NCBI RefSeq assembly: GCF_001421705.1
Contig: NZ_LMKO01000002.1
Span: forward strand, 1 to 64,000
DNA: 64,000 nucleotides
From: Xylophilus sp. Leaf220
GTDB taxonomy: Bacteria > Pseudomonadota > Gammaproteobacteria > Burkholderiales > Burkholderiaceae_C
Reading direction: 5' to 3'
Below the pieces are notes generated by a model. It saw only the letters and a list, made by a program, of their open reading frames with translations. It was not told where the DNA came from and searched no databases. The position numbers and the translations under genes are program-made. Positions within the stretch are counted from its first letter, which is position 1. Each line of letters opens with the position of its first letter. Below are positions 40,386-48,928 of the stretch, piece after piece.

Positions 40386-40418
40386 TGCAGGCGGGGCGCG
40401 TCGCGCGCCCGGCGCCGA

Positions 40419-40850
40419 TCAGAAGTAGTTGCGGACGTCGCGGGCGGCACCCATGCTCATCGCGCGGCTGATGTCGGCCATCACGCGGGCATCGGTCATG
40501 GCGACGCGCATCATCTGGCGGTCCTGCTCGGCGGCGATCTGGCGCTCGTTCCAGGCGAAGACGGTGGCGCGCAGCGTGATCGCGGCGCGGCGCAGCGGGC
40601 CGGCCAGCAGGGCCAGGGCGGCGAAGGCGATGGCCCAGAGCACGGCCCAGGCGGTCAGCAGATGGCCTTCGGACCAGGTGTCGACCACCTGGTTGGCGAC
40701 GACGAGGACGGCCGACACGACGGCGGCCAGCAGCAGCGAAGCGCCGCCACGGGCGCCCTGGACGAGGCCGGAGACATGCTCGACGGTGCGGACCGCGCGG
40801 TTGGCGCCGACGTGCTGGGAAGAGAACTGAGGGTGTACGAAGCTGGTCAT
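40419..40850 (-). CDS. Unrecognised two-helix membrane protein
   Basis: A 143-residue protein with two hydrophobic segments (about residues 37-54 and 66-85) and long polar ends. The C-terminal third (FAWNERQIAAEQDRQMMRVAM) is charged and helical. No known domain. It converges on pckG and diverges from a LysR gene with a 133-bp gap. That gap holds a good sigma-70-like promoter for it and a motif shared with the small gene at 42182. Confidence 0.7.
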   Translation of the reverse strand: MTSFVHPQFSSQHVGANRAVRTVEHVSGLVQGARGGASLLLAAVVSAVLVVANQVVDTWSEGHLLTAWAVLWAIAFAALALLAGPLRRAAITLRATVFAWNERQIAAEQDRQMMRVAMTDARVMADISRAMSMGAARDVRNYF

Positions 40851-40893
40851 GGTGATCTCCTGCGGGTAGCGCCGGAAGAGGATTTCAGCGCCT

Positions 40894-40929
40894 GGGGTGA
40901 ATATTAGGGTTTACCCCGGCATTCCTCAA
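40894..40929 (-). promoter_or_regulatory. Promoter with embedded GGGGTAAACCC motif
   Basis: Reading on the minus strand, TTGAGG (40924-40929) and TAATAT (40901-40906) are separated by exactly 17 bases, a good sigma-70-like pair for the gene starting at 40850. The spacer contains GGGGTAAACCC, and 40894-40917 has near-symmetric arms (GGGGTGAA and TTTACCCC). A related motif precedes the gene at 42358. Confidence 0.6.
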
Positions 40930-40983
40930 ATTTATTTGCGTGATGCTTGGCATTCACCACGGTGATGGCCTATCGTGCGGCGC

Positions 40984-41949
40984 ATGGCTTCCACCAACTT
41001 CCGCGCCCTCGATCTCAACCTGCTGCGGGTCTTCGACGAGGTGATGGCCGAGCGCAACCTCACCCGCGCGGCCCACAACCTGTCGATCACCCAGCCGGCC
41101 GTCAGCAACGCCCTGCGGCGCCTGCGCGAGGTGCTGGGCGACGAGTTGCTTCGGCGCAACGGTGCGGTGATGGAGCCGACCGCCCGGGCCGCGGCGATCT
41201 GGCCCGACGTGCGCGAGGCGCTGCGGCAGCTGCAGCGCTCGCTGGCGCCCGACGTGTTCGTGCCGGCCGAGGCGTCCACCGCCTTCGTGCTGGCAATGGC
41301 CGACGCCACCGCGGCGGTGGTCATGCCGGCGCTGGTCAACATCATGGAAGCGGAAGCGCCGGGCATCCAGGTGCGGGTGGTGCCGCTGGCCACCCGCGAC
41401 CCGCGCCGGCTGCTGGCCGACGAAGAAGCCGATATGGCGGTCGGCTACTTTCCCGCGGTGATGGCCGACCTGACCGCCCGCAGCCAGGCCGGCGAGTTGG
41501 AGAGCTTCGCCCACCACCGGCTCTACGACGGCCAGTACGTCTGCGTGATGCGGCGCGGCCATCCGCTGTCGGAGCTATCGCAGGACGCGTTCACCATCGA
41601 CCGTTTCTGCGCGGCGCGCCACATGCTGGTGAGTTTTTCGGGGCGCCCCTACGGCTTCATCGACGAGGCGCTGTCGCTGTTGGGGCGCACCCGCCACGTG
41701 GCGGTCACGGTGAACCAGTTCTTCACCGCCGGCCGGGTGGTGGCCCAGTCGGACATGCTGACCATCCTGCCGCGCCATTTCGTCGGCGCGACCGGCCTGG
41801 CCGAACACATCGTCTGGCGCCCCCTGCCGTTCCCGGTACCGACCGTCCACGTCGACGCCCTCTGGCACCGCCGCCAGCAACCGTCGGCCGCGCACGAGTG
41901 GCTGCGCAACGCGGTGGAGCGATCGGCAGTGCTGCATCCACTGCTGTGA
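40984..41949 (+). CDS. LysR-type transcriptional regulator
   Basis: A 321-residue regulator with an N-terminal winged helix (LDLNLLRVFDEVMAERNLTR, SITQPAVSNALRRLRE) and a two-lobed effector domain. The closest family is the NodD/SyrM-like group with the LDLNLLRVF opening. The ATG at 40984 is preferred to GTG 40975, since the family opening follows it. The divergent gene at 40850 is the obvious target. An inverted repeat ATGC-TTG-GCAT lies at 40943-40953 in the gap. Confidence 0.88.
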   Translation: MASTNFRALDLNLLRVFDEVMAERNLTRAAHNLSITQPAVSNALRRLREVLGDELLRRNGAVMEPTARAAAIWPDVREALRQLQRSLAPDVFVPAEASTAFVLAMADATAAVVMPALVNIMEAEAPGIQVRVVPLATRDPRRLLADEEADMAVGYFPAVMADLTARSQAGELESFAHHRLYDGQYVCVMRRGHPLSELSQDAFTIDRFCAARHMLVSFSGRPYGFIDEALSLLGRTRHVAVTVNQFFTAGRVVAQSDMLTILPRHFVGATGLAEHIVWRPLPFPVPTVHVDALWHRRQQPSAAHEWLRNAVERSAVLHPLL

Positions 41950-41961
41950 GTGAATAGAAAG

Positions 41962-42024
41962 TTCAAGAACGATTGAGACGCTAGCCGGCTCGGGAAAAAG
42001 GCCTATAGCTATCAATTAAATAGC
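41962..42024. repeat. Intergenic repeat family A, copy 4 (degenerate)
   Basis: TTCAAGAACG, GCCGGC, AAAAAGGCCTATAGC and TATCAATTAAATAGC preserve the modules of the family but the central palindrome is eroded. It lies between the LysR gene and the long hairpin. Confidence 0.5.
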
Positions 42025-42060
42025 GTCGGCTATGGAAACTGGTATTCCCACACAACGCAG

Positions 42061-42177
42061 AAGATGTGAAAGAACCGTAGCGGGCGGCCCGAGTGTGCGT
42101 GGAGGACCGGAGCCGTACTCAGGTACGGTGAGGACCGCAGGCGCGCAATCGGGCCGCGCAGCAGGTTCTCTCACATC
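42061..42177. other. Long imperfect hairpin, candidate structured RNA or repeat element
   Basis: AGATGTGAAAGAACC at 42061 pairs with GGTTCTCTCACATCT at 42163-42177 with one mismatch. GCGGCCCGA pairs with TCGGGCCGC, and the innermost CCGTAC pairs with GTACGG across a TCAG loop. Both sides of the internal loop read GAGGACCG in the same direction, a feature of RNA internal loops. It starts five bases past the stop of the leftward gene at 42182. No protein is encoded. Confidence 0.6.
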
Positions 42178-42181
42178 TTCG

Positions 42182-42358
42182 TCAGCGGATGACGCTGAGG
42201 TAGGCGCGCGCAGCCTGGCGCAGCTCGTGGGCGTGGTGCGGGTCCTGGCCGGCGCGGGCCTCGGCGCTTTCCATCAGGCGGTTGGCAATGCCGGCCGGCG
42301 GTGCCATCCCGCGGGAGGCAGGGGCGGAGCTCAGGAGGCGGGCGATCAGCGTGAACAT
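42182..42358 (-). CDS. Small unrecognised protein
   Basis: A 58-residue protein starting MFTLIARLLSSAPASRG and ending ARAGQDPHHAHELRQAARAYLSVIR. It has an amphipathic N-terminus and a charged helical C-terminus. The ATG at 42358 was preferred to GTG 42370. A motif shared with the promoter of the gene at 40850 lies 41 bases upstream, and a long hairpin begins five bases downstream. Function is unknown. Confidence 0.6.
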   Translation of the reverse strand: MFTLIARLLSSAPASRGMAPPAGIANRLMESAEARAGQDPHHAHELRQAARAYLSVIR

Positions 42359-42398
42359 GGCGTCTTGCACCTTGTGGGTGCATCAAAAAGTGGCGATA

Positions 42399-42420
42399 GG
42401 GGTAGATTAAGGGTTTTCCC
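42399..42420 (-). promoter_or_regulatory. Copy of the GGGWAAACCCTWA motif
   Basis: The minus strand reads GGGAAAACCCTTAATCTACC, aligning with the motif at 40894-40917. Both sit 41-44 bases upstream of a start codon. No matching -35 hexamer is evident here. Confidence 0.45.
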
Positions 42421-42523
42421 TAGCCTTGCCCACCCCTTGCCCATGCCGAGCGTGCATAACCTGTTCCACTCTGGTGCGCAGCGCACGGGAATGGGCAGCG
42501 TCGCCGCACCGCACAATGGCCGA

Positions 42524-43354
42524 ATGCAGCTACAGCTCCTGTCCGACCTGCACCTGGAAGTGCAACCCGATTTCGGCTTTTCGCCCACGCCCGGCGCCGA
42601 CCTCCTGGTCCTGGCGGGCGACATCGGCTCCCACCATCCGTCCTCCCGCCTGCCGGGCGACGATTTCGGCCTTGCCCGCTTCTCGCCACTGCCGCAGTTC
42701 GGCGGCTGGCCGCAGCCGGTGCTGTTCGTGCCGGGCAACCACGAATACGACGGGCAGGATGTCGACGCCGCCCGGCTCCGGCTGCGGCGCCTCTGCGACC
42801 GGCTCGGCATCGGCTGGCTCGACCGCGAAACCGTCGCGGTCGACGGCGTGCGTTTCCTGGGCACCACCCTCTGGGCCGATTTCGAGGCCCTGGTCCCCGC
42901 CGGTGCGGCACCCGCCGCCGCGCTCAAGGCCCGCGGCAAGGCGATGCGCGCCGCCGATTTCTACCTGCGGAAGACCGGCACCACCCGCCACGGCGCGCCC
43001 TGGCTGTCCGAAGGCGTGCGGGAGGAAGCCCTGGCCTGCCAGCAGTGGCTGGCCGGCGCGCTGGCCACGCCCTTCGCCGGGCCGACGGTGGTCGTCACCC
43101 ACTTCGCGCCCAGCCTGGGCAGCGCCGATCCGCGCTACGGCCTGGTGCCCGGGACCGCCGGCTTCTGCAACGCGCTCGACCCTCTGCTGCCCCGGGCCCA
43201 GCTCTGGCTGCACGGCCACCTGCATGCGCCCAGCGACTACCGGCAGGCCGGCTGCCGGGTGGTGGCGAACCCGCTGGGCTATGCCGGCAAGGGCGAGCAG
43301 GCGACGTTCCGGCCGCACTGGCTGGTCGAGGTGCCCGCGCTACGAAAACCATAG
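42524..43354 (+). CDS. Metallophosphoesterase
   Basis: A 276-residue calcineurin-like phosphoesterase. It has the metal-binding motifs SDLHLE, LAGDIG, PGNHEYDG, TVVVTHFAPS and WLHGHLHA in family order. No signal peptide, so cytoplasmic. The ATG at 42524 places the first motif at residue 8, as usual, although an ATG at 42491 is possible. Substrate unknown. The stop codon and the last residues (RKP) lie inside intergenic repeat family A. Confidence 0.88.
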   Translation: MQLQLLSDLHLEVQPDFGFSPTPGADLLVLAGDIGSHHPSSRLPGDDFGLARFSPLPQFGGWPQPVLFVPGNHEYDGQDVDAARLRLRRLCDRLGIGWLDRETVAVDGVRFLGTTLWADFEALVPAGAAPAAALKARGKAMRAADFYLRKTGTTRHGAPWLSEGVREEALACQQWLAGALATPFAGPTVVVTHFAPSLGSADPRYGLVPGTAGFCNALDPLLPRAQLWLHGHLHAPSDYRQAGCRVVANPLGYAGKGEQATFRPHWLVEVPALRKP

Positions 43355-43402
43355 CTGCATGCCGGCGATCCACGCCGGCCCCAGGCCATTTTCGTTCGCA
43401 GT
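43340..43402. repeat. Intergenic repeat family A, copy 5
   Basis: GCTACGAAAACCATAGC hairpin, then GCCGGCGATCCACGCCGGC, then CCAGGCCATTTTCG. It overlaps the stop of the preceding phosphoesterase. The remaining 213 bases to 43615 include a GGCCTACACCGGATGC block at 43487 that recurs at 59141. Confidence 0.65.
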
Positions 43403-43615
43403 ATCGGCCGGTGCGCCCCGGCGGGGCACGCACCGGCCGTACCGCCGCATCCGGAAAACCCCGCCGCGCCGCAGAGCCGGGCAGGCGGCCTACACCGGAT
43501 GCGGGGCGCCGCCGGTTACGCTCGGGGTCTACAAGGCGCGGCACGACAGCTGCGCTTTTTTTCGTTCCGACTTTCGGCGTCTGCACGGCGCCCGTCCCTT
43601 CCCACGCTCCGCCCC

Positions 43616-44443
43616 ATGAAACTCAAAGCCCACTGCTCGATGACCGTGACCGCCTATGCCGACAGCCCGGTCGTCGCCGTGCTGCGGCCCCGCAGCGGCC
43701 GGGCGCAGTGGATGATGAGCGAGCGCTACGAAATCTCGCCGCTGGTGCCCACCTCGGAGATGGTCGACCCGTACGGCAACCTCTGCCAGCGCTTCACCGT
43801 GCCGCAGGGTACGATGCGCATCGAGGTCGAGATGGTGCTGCAGGCGGAGGACCACATCGCGGTGCAGCACGACGCCCACTACACGCCGGTGGCGCTGCTG
43901 CCCGACGACGTGCTGCACTACCTGCTGCCGAGCCGCTACTGCCCGTCGGACAAGATGCAGGGCCAGGCACTCTCCCTGGTGCAGGGCCATGCGCCCGGCT
44001 ACGCGCAGGTGGAGGCGATCCGCGCCTGGATCCACGCCAACATCGAGTACCGCTACGGCGTGAGCACCCCCAACACCGACGCGCTTGACACGCTGATCCA
44101 CGGCGCGGGCGTCTGCCGCGACTTCTCGCACGTGGGCATCGCGCTCTGCCGGGCGCTGAAGATCCCGGCGCGGGTGGTCGTGGGCTACCTCTGGCAGCTG
44201 GACCCGATGGACATGCACGCCTGGTTCGAGGCCTTCGTCGGCGGCCGCTGGTACACCTTCGACGCCACCCAGTCGGAGCCCCGCGGCGGCCGCATCGTGG
44301 TGGCCTACGGCCGCGACGCCGCCGACGTGGCCTTCATCAGCGACTACGGCGCGGTGCCGCTGCAGATGGGCGAGATGCACACCACCGTCACCCGGCTCGA
44401 CATGCCCGAGCCGGAGCCTTCGCAGCCGACGCCCGCCGGCTGA
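43616..44443 (+). CDS. Transglutaminase-like cysteine peptidase family protein
   Basis: A 275-residue protein with a transglutaminase-like core. The catalytic triad is Cys167 in GAGVCRDFSH, His201 in MHAWFEAF and Asp216 in FDATQS. The N-terminal half is beta-rich. No signal peptide, so cytoplasmic. Bacterial members are usually peptidases or amidases with unknown substrates. It stands alone between a phosphoesterase and a convergent exporter gene. Confidence 0.88.
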   Translation: MKLKAHCSMTVTAYADSPVVAVLRPRSGRAQWMMSERYEISPLVPTSEMVDPYGNLCQRFTVPQGTMRIEVEMVLQAEDHIAVQHDAHYTPVALLPDDVLHYLLPSRYCPSDKMQGQALSLVQGHAPGYAQVEAIRAWIHANIEYRYGVSTPNTDALDTLIHGAGVCRDFSHVGIALCRALKIPARVVVGYLWQLDPMDMHAWFEAFVGGRWYTFDATQSEPRGGRIVVAYGRDAADVAFISDYGAVPLQMGEMHTTVTRLDMPEPEPSQPTPAG

Positions 44444-44452
44444 GCGCGGCCG

Positions 44453-45649
44453 TCAGGCCTGCACGGTGCGCGGCGCACCGGGCCACATCCGCACCGCCAG
44501 GGCGGCCGCGGCGGTCAGGGTGGCCATGGCGCACACCGCCGTCCAGCCGCCGTGGGCCAGCACCAGGCTGCCGAGGGCCGCGCCGCTGGCCATGCCGACG
44601 AACATGGCGGTGAACAGCACCGCGTTGAGCCGGCTGCGCGCCGCAGGCTCGATGCCGAAGACGATGGTCTGGTGCGCCACCAGCGTGGCCTGCATGCCCA
44701 GGTCGAAGCCCACCGCGCTGACCGCGATCAGCCACAGGCGGTCGGGCCCCGCCGCCATCGCCAGGAACGACACCGCCACCAGCCCGGCGCCCAGCCGCGC
44801 CACCAGCTCCGGCCCCTTGCGGTCGGCGATGCGGCCGGCCAGCGGTGCGGCCAGCGCACCCACCGCGCCCGCCAGGCCGAAGGCGCCGGCGGCGGTGCTG
44901 CCCAGGTGGAACGGCGCGCCGTGCAGCATCACCGCCAGCGTCGACCAGAAGGCGCTGAAGCCGACGCTCAGCAGCGCCTGGGCCAGCGCGGCCCGGCGCA
45001 GCGCCGGGTGCCGCCGCCACAGGGTGCCGAGCGAGGCCAGCAGCGCGCCGTAGGGCAACTGGGTGGTGGGTGCGAAGCGCGGCAGCCCGCGCCAGGCGGC
45101 CACCGCCAGCAAGGCGATGCTGAGCGCGGCGGCGCCGTACATCGTGCGCCAGCCGAAGTGCTCGGCCACGAAGCCGCTCACCACCCGCGACAGCAGCACG
45201 CCCAGCAGCAGCCCGGTCATCACCGTGCCCACGGTGCGGCCCCGGCTGGCGGCCGGCGCCAGGGTGGCGGCGGCGGGCACCAGGTCCTGCGCCAGGGTGG
45301 CGGCCAGCCCGATCGCCAAGCTGCCCGCCAGCAGCACGCCGAGCGACGGCGCCAGCGCGCACAGCAGCAGCGCCAGGCACAGCACGCCGGCCTTGGCCAG
45401 GATGATCCGCCGGCGGTCGAACCGGTCGCCCAGCGGCGCCAGCGTCAGGATGCCGAGCGCGTAGCCCAGCTGCGTGAGCGTCGGCACCAGGCCGATGGTG
45501 GTGGCGCCCACCCGCAGGTCGGGGCCGAGCACCCCGAGCATCGGCTGGCTGTAGTAGAGCGACGCCACCGCCAGCCCGGCACCGACGGCCAGCAGCAGCA
45601 CCAGGCTGCCGGGAACGTCGGCCTGCGGCGAAGGAGAGTGCGTCGTCAT
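44453..45649 (-). CDS. MFS transporter
   Basis: A 398-residue major-facilitator protein with twelve hydrophobic segments. Motif A GDRFDRRRIILAKAG lies after the second and a comparable GRIADRKGPEL after the eighth. It resembles drug or sugar exporters of DHA1 type. The ATG at 45649 starts a short cytosolic leader. It converges on the transglutaminase gene with only nine bases between stops. Substrate unknown. Confidence 0.87.
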   Translation of the reverse strand: MTTHSPSPQADVPGSLVLLLAVGAGLAVASLYYSQPMLGVLGPDLRVGATTIGLVPTLTQLGYALGILTLAPLGDRFDRRRIILAKAGVLCLALLLCALAPSLGVLLAGSLAIGLAATLAQDLVPAAATLAPAASRGRTVGTVMTGLLLGVLLSRVVSGFVAEHFGWRTMYGAAALSIALLAVAAWRGLPRFAPTTQLPYGALLASLGTLWRRHPALRRAALAQALLSVGFSAFWSTLAVMLHGAPFHLGSTAAGAFGLAGAVGALAAPLAGRIADRKGPELVARLGAGLVAVSFLAMAAGPDRLWLIAVSAVGFDLGMQATLVAHQTIVFGIEPAARSRLNAVLFTAMFVGMASGAALGSLVLAHGGWTAVCAMATLTAAAALAVRMWPGAPRTVQA

Positions 45650-45744
45650 CGAATTCGCCCGGGTGGTGGAAACCCGACATTCTGCGGGCCGCGCCCGCAC
45701 GGCGCCGTCGGCCGCCCGAAAGGCCGGACGCGGCCGCGCCGTCC

Positions 45745-46317
45745 TCAGCCCCCGGCGCGGCCCAGGTGCTCGTACAGGATGGTGCAGCCGATGCCGATCA
45801 GCACCACGCCGCCGACGATCTCGGCACGCTTGCCGACGACGCGGCCCAGCACCCGGCCGACCATCACGCCGGCGGTCACCATCAGCGTGGTCGCCAGGCC
45901 GATGGCCAGCGCGGTGGGAAGGATCTCCACGTCGACGAAGGCCAGGCCCACGCCGACGGCCATCGCGTCGATGCTGGTGCCTACGCCGGTCAACACCAGC
46001 ACCCAGAAGGCGTTGCGCTGCGGGCGGTCTTCCTCGGCCTCGTGCGCCGACAGTCCCGAGCGGATCATCCGCAGGCCCAGCACGCTGAGCAGCACCAGGG
46101 CGATCCAGTGGTCCCAGGCCTTGACGTAGCTGGCGGCGGCCAGGCCCGCGGCCCAGCCGATGACGGGGGTGATGGCCTCGATGGTGCCGAAGATGAGGCC
46201 GGTGCGCAGCGCCTCGCGGAAGCGGGGCTTGTGCAGCGCGGCGCCCTTGCCGACGGCCGCGGCGAAGGCGTCGGTCGACATGGCGAAGGCCAGGAACAGG
46301 GTGGAGGCGAGATTCAT
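45745..46317 (-). CDS. mntP: Manganese efflux pump MntP
   Basis: Inner-membrane Mn2+ exporter, 190 residues with six hydrophobic segments. The paired family motifs [14 protein letters not shown] and [15 protein letters not shown] each carry the conserved Asp. The start at 46317 matches the usual N-terminus MNLAST. A manganese riboswitch of the yybP-ykoY class precedes it, so synthesis should rise with Mn2+. Confidence 0.95.
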   Translation of the reverse strand: MNLASTLFLAFAMSTDAFAAAVGKGAALHKPRFREALRTGLIFGTIEAITPVIGWAAGLAAASYVKAWDHWIALVLLSVLGLRMIRSGLSAHEAEEDRPQRNAFWVLVLTGVGTSIDAMAVGVGLAFVDVEILPTALAIGLATTLMVTAGVMVGRVLGRVVGKRAEIVGGVVLIGIGCTILYEHLGRAGG

Positions 46318-46374
46318 GGGGAGCACAGACGCAGCCGGTTGCAAGACACCGCGGCGCACCACCACCCGGCCGTC

Positions 46375-46495
46375 CCGTGTCGGTGCACCGCTGGTCTCGC
46401 CAACCTTCCGGCTACCCGCACCACGGCACGCACGGTGCCGAGTCTGTTGACGCGGGCGCTGCCGACATCCGGCAGCAGGCTACTCCCCAAAGGAG
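46375..46495 (-). ncRNA. yybP-ykoY manganese riboswitch
   Basis: On the minus strand the hallmark blocks occur in order: TTGGGGAGTAGCC, GTCAACAGACTCGG and GGCGAGACCAGCGG. These match the conserved yybP-ykoY (Mn2+) aptamer. It lies in the leader of mntP with the GGCGAGACC block about 75 bases upstream of the start, so it probably controls mntP. Boundaries are approximate. Confidence 0.88.
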
Positions 46496-46683
46496 GCGCG
46501 ATTCTAGCCGCGCCCCGCGGCCGGCCGTGGCGCCCGCCCTACGCGGAGCAGGGCCGGGCGGATGCAATGGGCCTGCGCGGCACTGGAGAAATTGCCTAAC
46601 AAAAAGGCAACCCGTAGGTCTTTTCCTACAATCTTGCTACCGCGCGCCGCAGGCGTTGGCGCCTGCCGCGGGGCCCCCACCGC

Positions 46684-48549
46684 ATGAAACAGAACCTGCT
46701 CCGCTTCGTGAAGACCTACCGCCTGGCCGTCGGCGGCATCGCCCTCGCCGTGCTCGCCGCGCTGGCGGTGGGCCTCTGGCCCGGCTTTTCGGCACCGGCC
46801 GGCGCCCTGCCCGCCGGCGCCGCCGGCCAGCAGATGGCCGCCGACCCGGCCCGATGGGGCGCGACCCAGCGCGACGGCTCGGCCCTGCTGGCCGACCTGC
46901 GCACCGGCAGCGTCGCCGCGGTGGGCGTCACCCCGCACGCGCTGCTGGTCACCACCACCGGCGGCGAGCGCTACTACGTGGTCGACGGCCGCGGCGCCTT
47001 CGCCGGCCTGGTGGTGCAGCAGGCGCAGAGCGCCGCCACCCCGGCCTTCGAGTTGGCGATGCTGCCGCAGGTGCGCGTCGGCGCCGACACCTCGCAGGCC
47101 TGGGACCGCGGCATGGAGCTGTTCCGCGCGCTGATCAGCCTGCTGCTGCCGATCCTGCTGATCGGCGCGATGTTCTACCTGATGCGCCGGGACGTGACCT
47201 CGCTCTCGAAGCTGGTCGAGAAGCCCACCGGCGTCTCGTTCTCCTCGGTGGTGGGCGCGGGCGAGGCCAAGTCGGCGCTGGCCGACGTGGTGCAGTTCCT
47301 GCACCAGCCGGCGCGCTTCGCCGCGCTGGGCGCACGGGCGCCGCGCGGCATCCTGATGCTGGGCGGCCCGGGCGTTGGCAAGACGCTGCTGGCCAAGGCG
47401 ATGGCGGGCGAGGCCGGCGTCAACTTCATCGCCACCAATGGCAGCGAGTTCAGCTCCAAGTTCTACGGCGTGGGGGTGTCGAAGGTCAAGCAGCTTTTCG
47501 CCACCGCCCGCAAGAACGCGCCGTGCATCCTGTTCATCGACGAGATCGACGGCCTCTCGAAGCGCAGCTCGGGCACCGGCGCGGCCGAGAGCGAGGGCAA
47601 CCGCATCATCAACCAGGTGCTGGTCGAGATGGACGGCTTCGCCGACAACGAGGGCGTGATCGTCATCGGCGCGACCAACCTCGCCGACAACCTCGACGAG
47701 GCGCTGCTGCGCGAGGGCCGCTTCGACCGCCGGGTGAACGTGAAGCTGCCCGACGTACGCGACCGCGCCGACATCCTGCGGCTCTACGCCGGCAAGCTGC
47801 CGACGATGCCCGAGGCCGATTTCGACCAGCTGGCCCGCATGACCACCGGCCTGGCGCCGGCGGCGCTGGCCCACATCGTCAACCACGCGGCCCTGGTCGC
47901 GGCCCGCGGGGACGCGCAGCGGGTCACCATGGCCCACCTGATGGAGTCGGTGGAGACCACCCGCATCGGCGAACTCAACGGCGGCCAGCGCGCGCTGTCG
48001 GAGGGCGAGCTGCGGCGCATCGCGGTGCACGAGGCGGGCCATGCGGTGGTGGCCTCGGCGCTGCGCTCGGGCAAGGTCGAGAAGGTCACCATCCTGCCGC
48101 GCGGCGGCGCCCTGGGCGTGACGCTGGTGACGCAGGAAGAGGACAAGGTGCTCTACCCGAAGAGCTTCATCGAGGCCCGCATCCAGATGCTGCTGGCCGG
48201 CCGCGGCGCCGAACTGATGCTGCTGGGCGAAGCCTCGAGCGGCGCGGCGCAGGACCTGCAGGAGGCGTCTCGCCTGGCGCTCGACATGGTCGGCCGCTTC
48301 GGCCTGTCGCCCGAGGCCGGCCTGTTCAGCCTGGCCGCCGTGCCCGAGGCGCACGCCGGCTCGGCGGTGGGCGACGCGGTGCGCCAGGCCAACACCCTCT
48401 TGGTGGCGCTGGAAGCCCGCTGCACCGAAGTGCTGGAAGCCCACCTGCCTGCCCTGAAGGCGCTGACGGCCGAACTGCTGGAGCAGGAAGAAGTCGACGG
48501 CGACCGGGTGGAAGAGCTGGTGCATTCCCCGCTGCGGCGCGCGGCATGA
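46684..48549 (+). CDS. FtsH-like membrane AAA+ metalloprotease (divergent paralogue)
   Basis: A 621-residue protein with two N-terminal membrane segments (about 15-33 and 144-166), an AAA+ module and a zinc protease domain. Walker A reads GGPGVGKT (near 225), Walker B ILFIDEIDG, the second region of homology ends LLREGRFDRR, and the pore loop reads KFYGVG where FtsH has FVG. The zinc site is HEAGH (His449, His453) with Asp524 as the expected third ligand. The family arginines and HEAGH are kept, so it may be active. It differs from housekeeping FtsH enough to be a second copy. AT-rich DNA upstream holds TACAAT and two inverted repeats. Confidence 0.88.
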   Translation: MKQNLLRFVKTYRLAVGGIALAVLAALAVGLWPGFSAPAGALPAGAAGQQMAADPARWGATQRDGSALLADLRTGSVAAVGVTPHALLVTTTGGERYYVVDGRGAFAGLVVQQAQSAATPAFELAMLPQVRVGADTSQAWDRGMELFRALISLLLPILLIGAMFYLMRRDVTSLSKLVEKPTGVSFSSVVGAGEAKSALADVVQFLHQPARFAALGARAPRGILMLGGPGVGKTLLAKAMAGEAGVNFIATNGSEFSSKFYGVGVSKVKQLFATARKNAPCILFIDEIDGLSKRSSGTGAAESEGNRIINQVLVEMDGFADNEGVIVIGATNLADNLDEALLREGRFDRRVNVKLPDVRDRADILRLYAGKLPTMPEADFDQLARMTTGLAPAALAHIVNHAALVAARGDAQRVTMAHLMESVETTRIGELNGGQRALSEGELRRIAVHEAGHAVVASALRSGKVEKVTILPRGGALGVTLVTQEEDKVLYPKSFIEARIQMLLAGRGAELMLLGEASSGAAQDLQEASRLALDMVGRFGLSPEAGLFSLAAVPEAHAGSAVGDAVRQANTLLVALEARCTEVLEAHLPALKALTAELLEQEEVDGDRVEELVHSPLRRAA

Positions 48550-48579
48550 AAAAAGCCGGCCGCATGGCGCGGCCGGCTG
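48548..48579 (-). terminator. Intrinsic terminator of the DUF3606 gene
   Basis: On the minus strand AGCCGGCCGC-(gccat)-GCGGCCGGCT is followed by TTTTTTC. It lies about 20 bases past the leftward DUF3606 stop and would also impede readthrough from the convergent protease gene. Confidence 0.8.
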
Positions 48580-48600
48580 TCGGTTCGGCGCGAAGGCCGG

Positions 48601-48822
48601 TCAGTTTCCGGCGCCGAGTTCGTCCACTCGGTCGGCATTGGTGATGCTGCGCGATCCCTTGAGGTGCATCTCGACATCGGTCGCGCGGTCGCCGGCGGCC
48701 TTCACCGCGTCCTGCAGCTGCTCCTCGCTCACGTCGAATTTCTCGGCCCATTCGGCGCGTGCGCCGGCGTCTGCGATGTCGATGCGGTCGGGCTGGGTGC
48801 CGCCGGTGGTGGAAGTGGTCAT
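48601..48822 (-). CDS. DUF3606 domain protein
   Basis: A 73-residue polar protein with the DUF3606 pattern: an N-terminal QPDRIDIADAGARAEWAEKF, DVSEEQLQDAVKAAGDRATDV, and a basic tail. No known activity. It ends at a strong terminator and has a 106-bp gap before the LysR gene. Confidence 0.83.
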   Translation of the reverse strand: MTTSTTGGTQPDRIDIADAGARAEWAEKFDVSEEQLQDAVKAAGDRATDVEMHLKGSRSITNADRVDELGAGN

Positions 48823-48928
48823 GCCGGTCTCCTGGAAGTCGTGGATCAGTGAAGCGGTCCACCGTACGGAAGCCCCGCCGCAGCGTGTGTAGGCAAAGGG
48901 CGCGCATCGCTGCGCGCGACGGGGGCGC

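Noticed and set aside
42100-42145. Resemblance of GAGCCGTAC...GTACGGT to domain V of group II introns
   Set aside because: The stem is too short, the loop too small, and there is no maturase or other intron domain nearby. It belongs to the longer hairpin.
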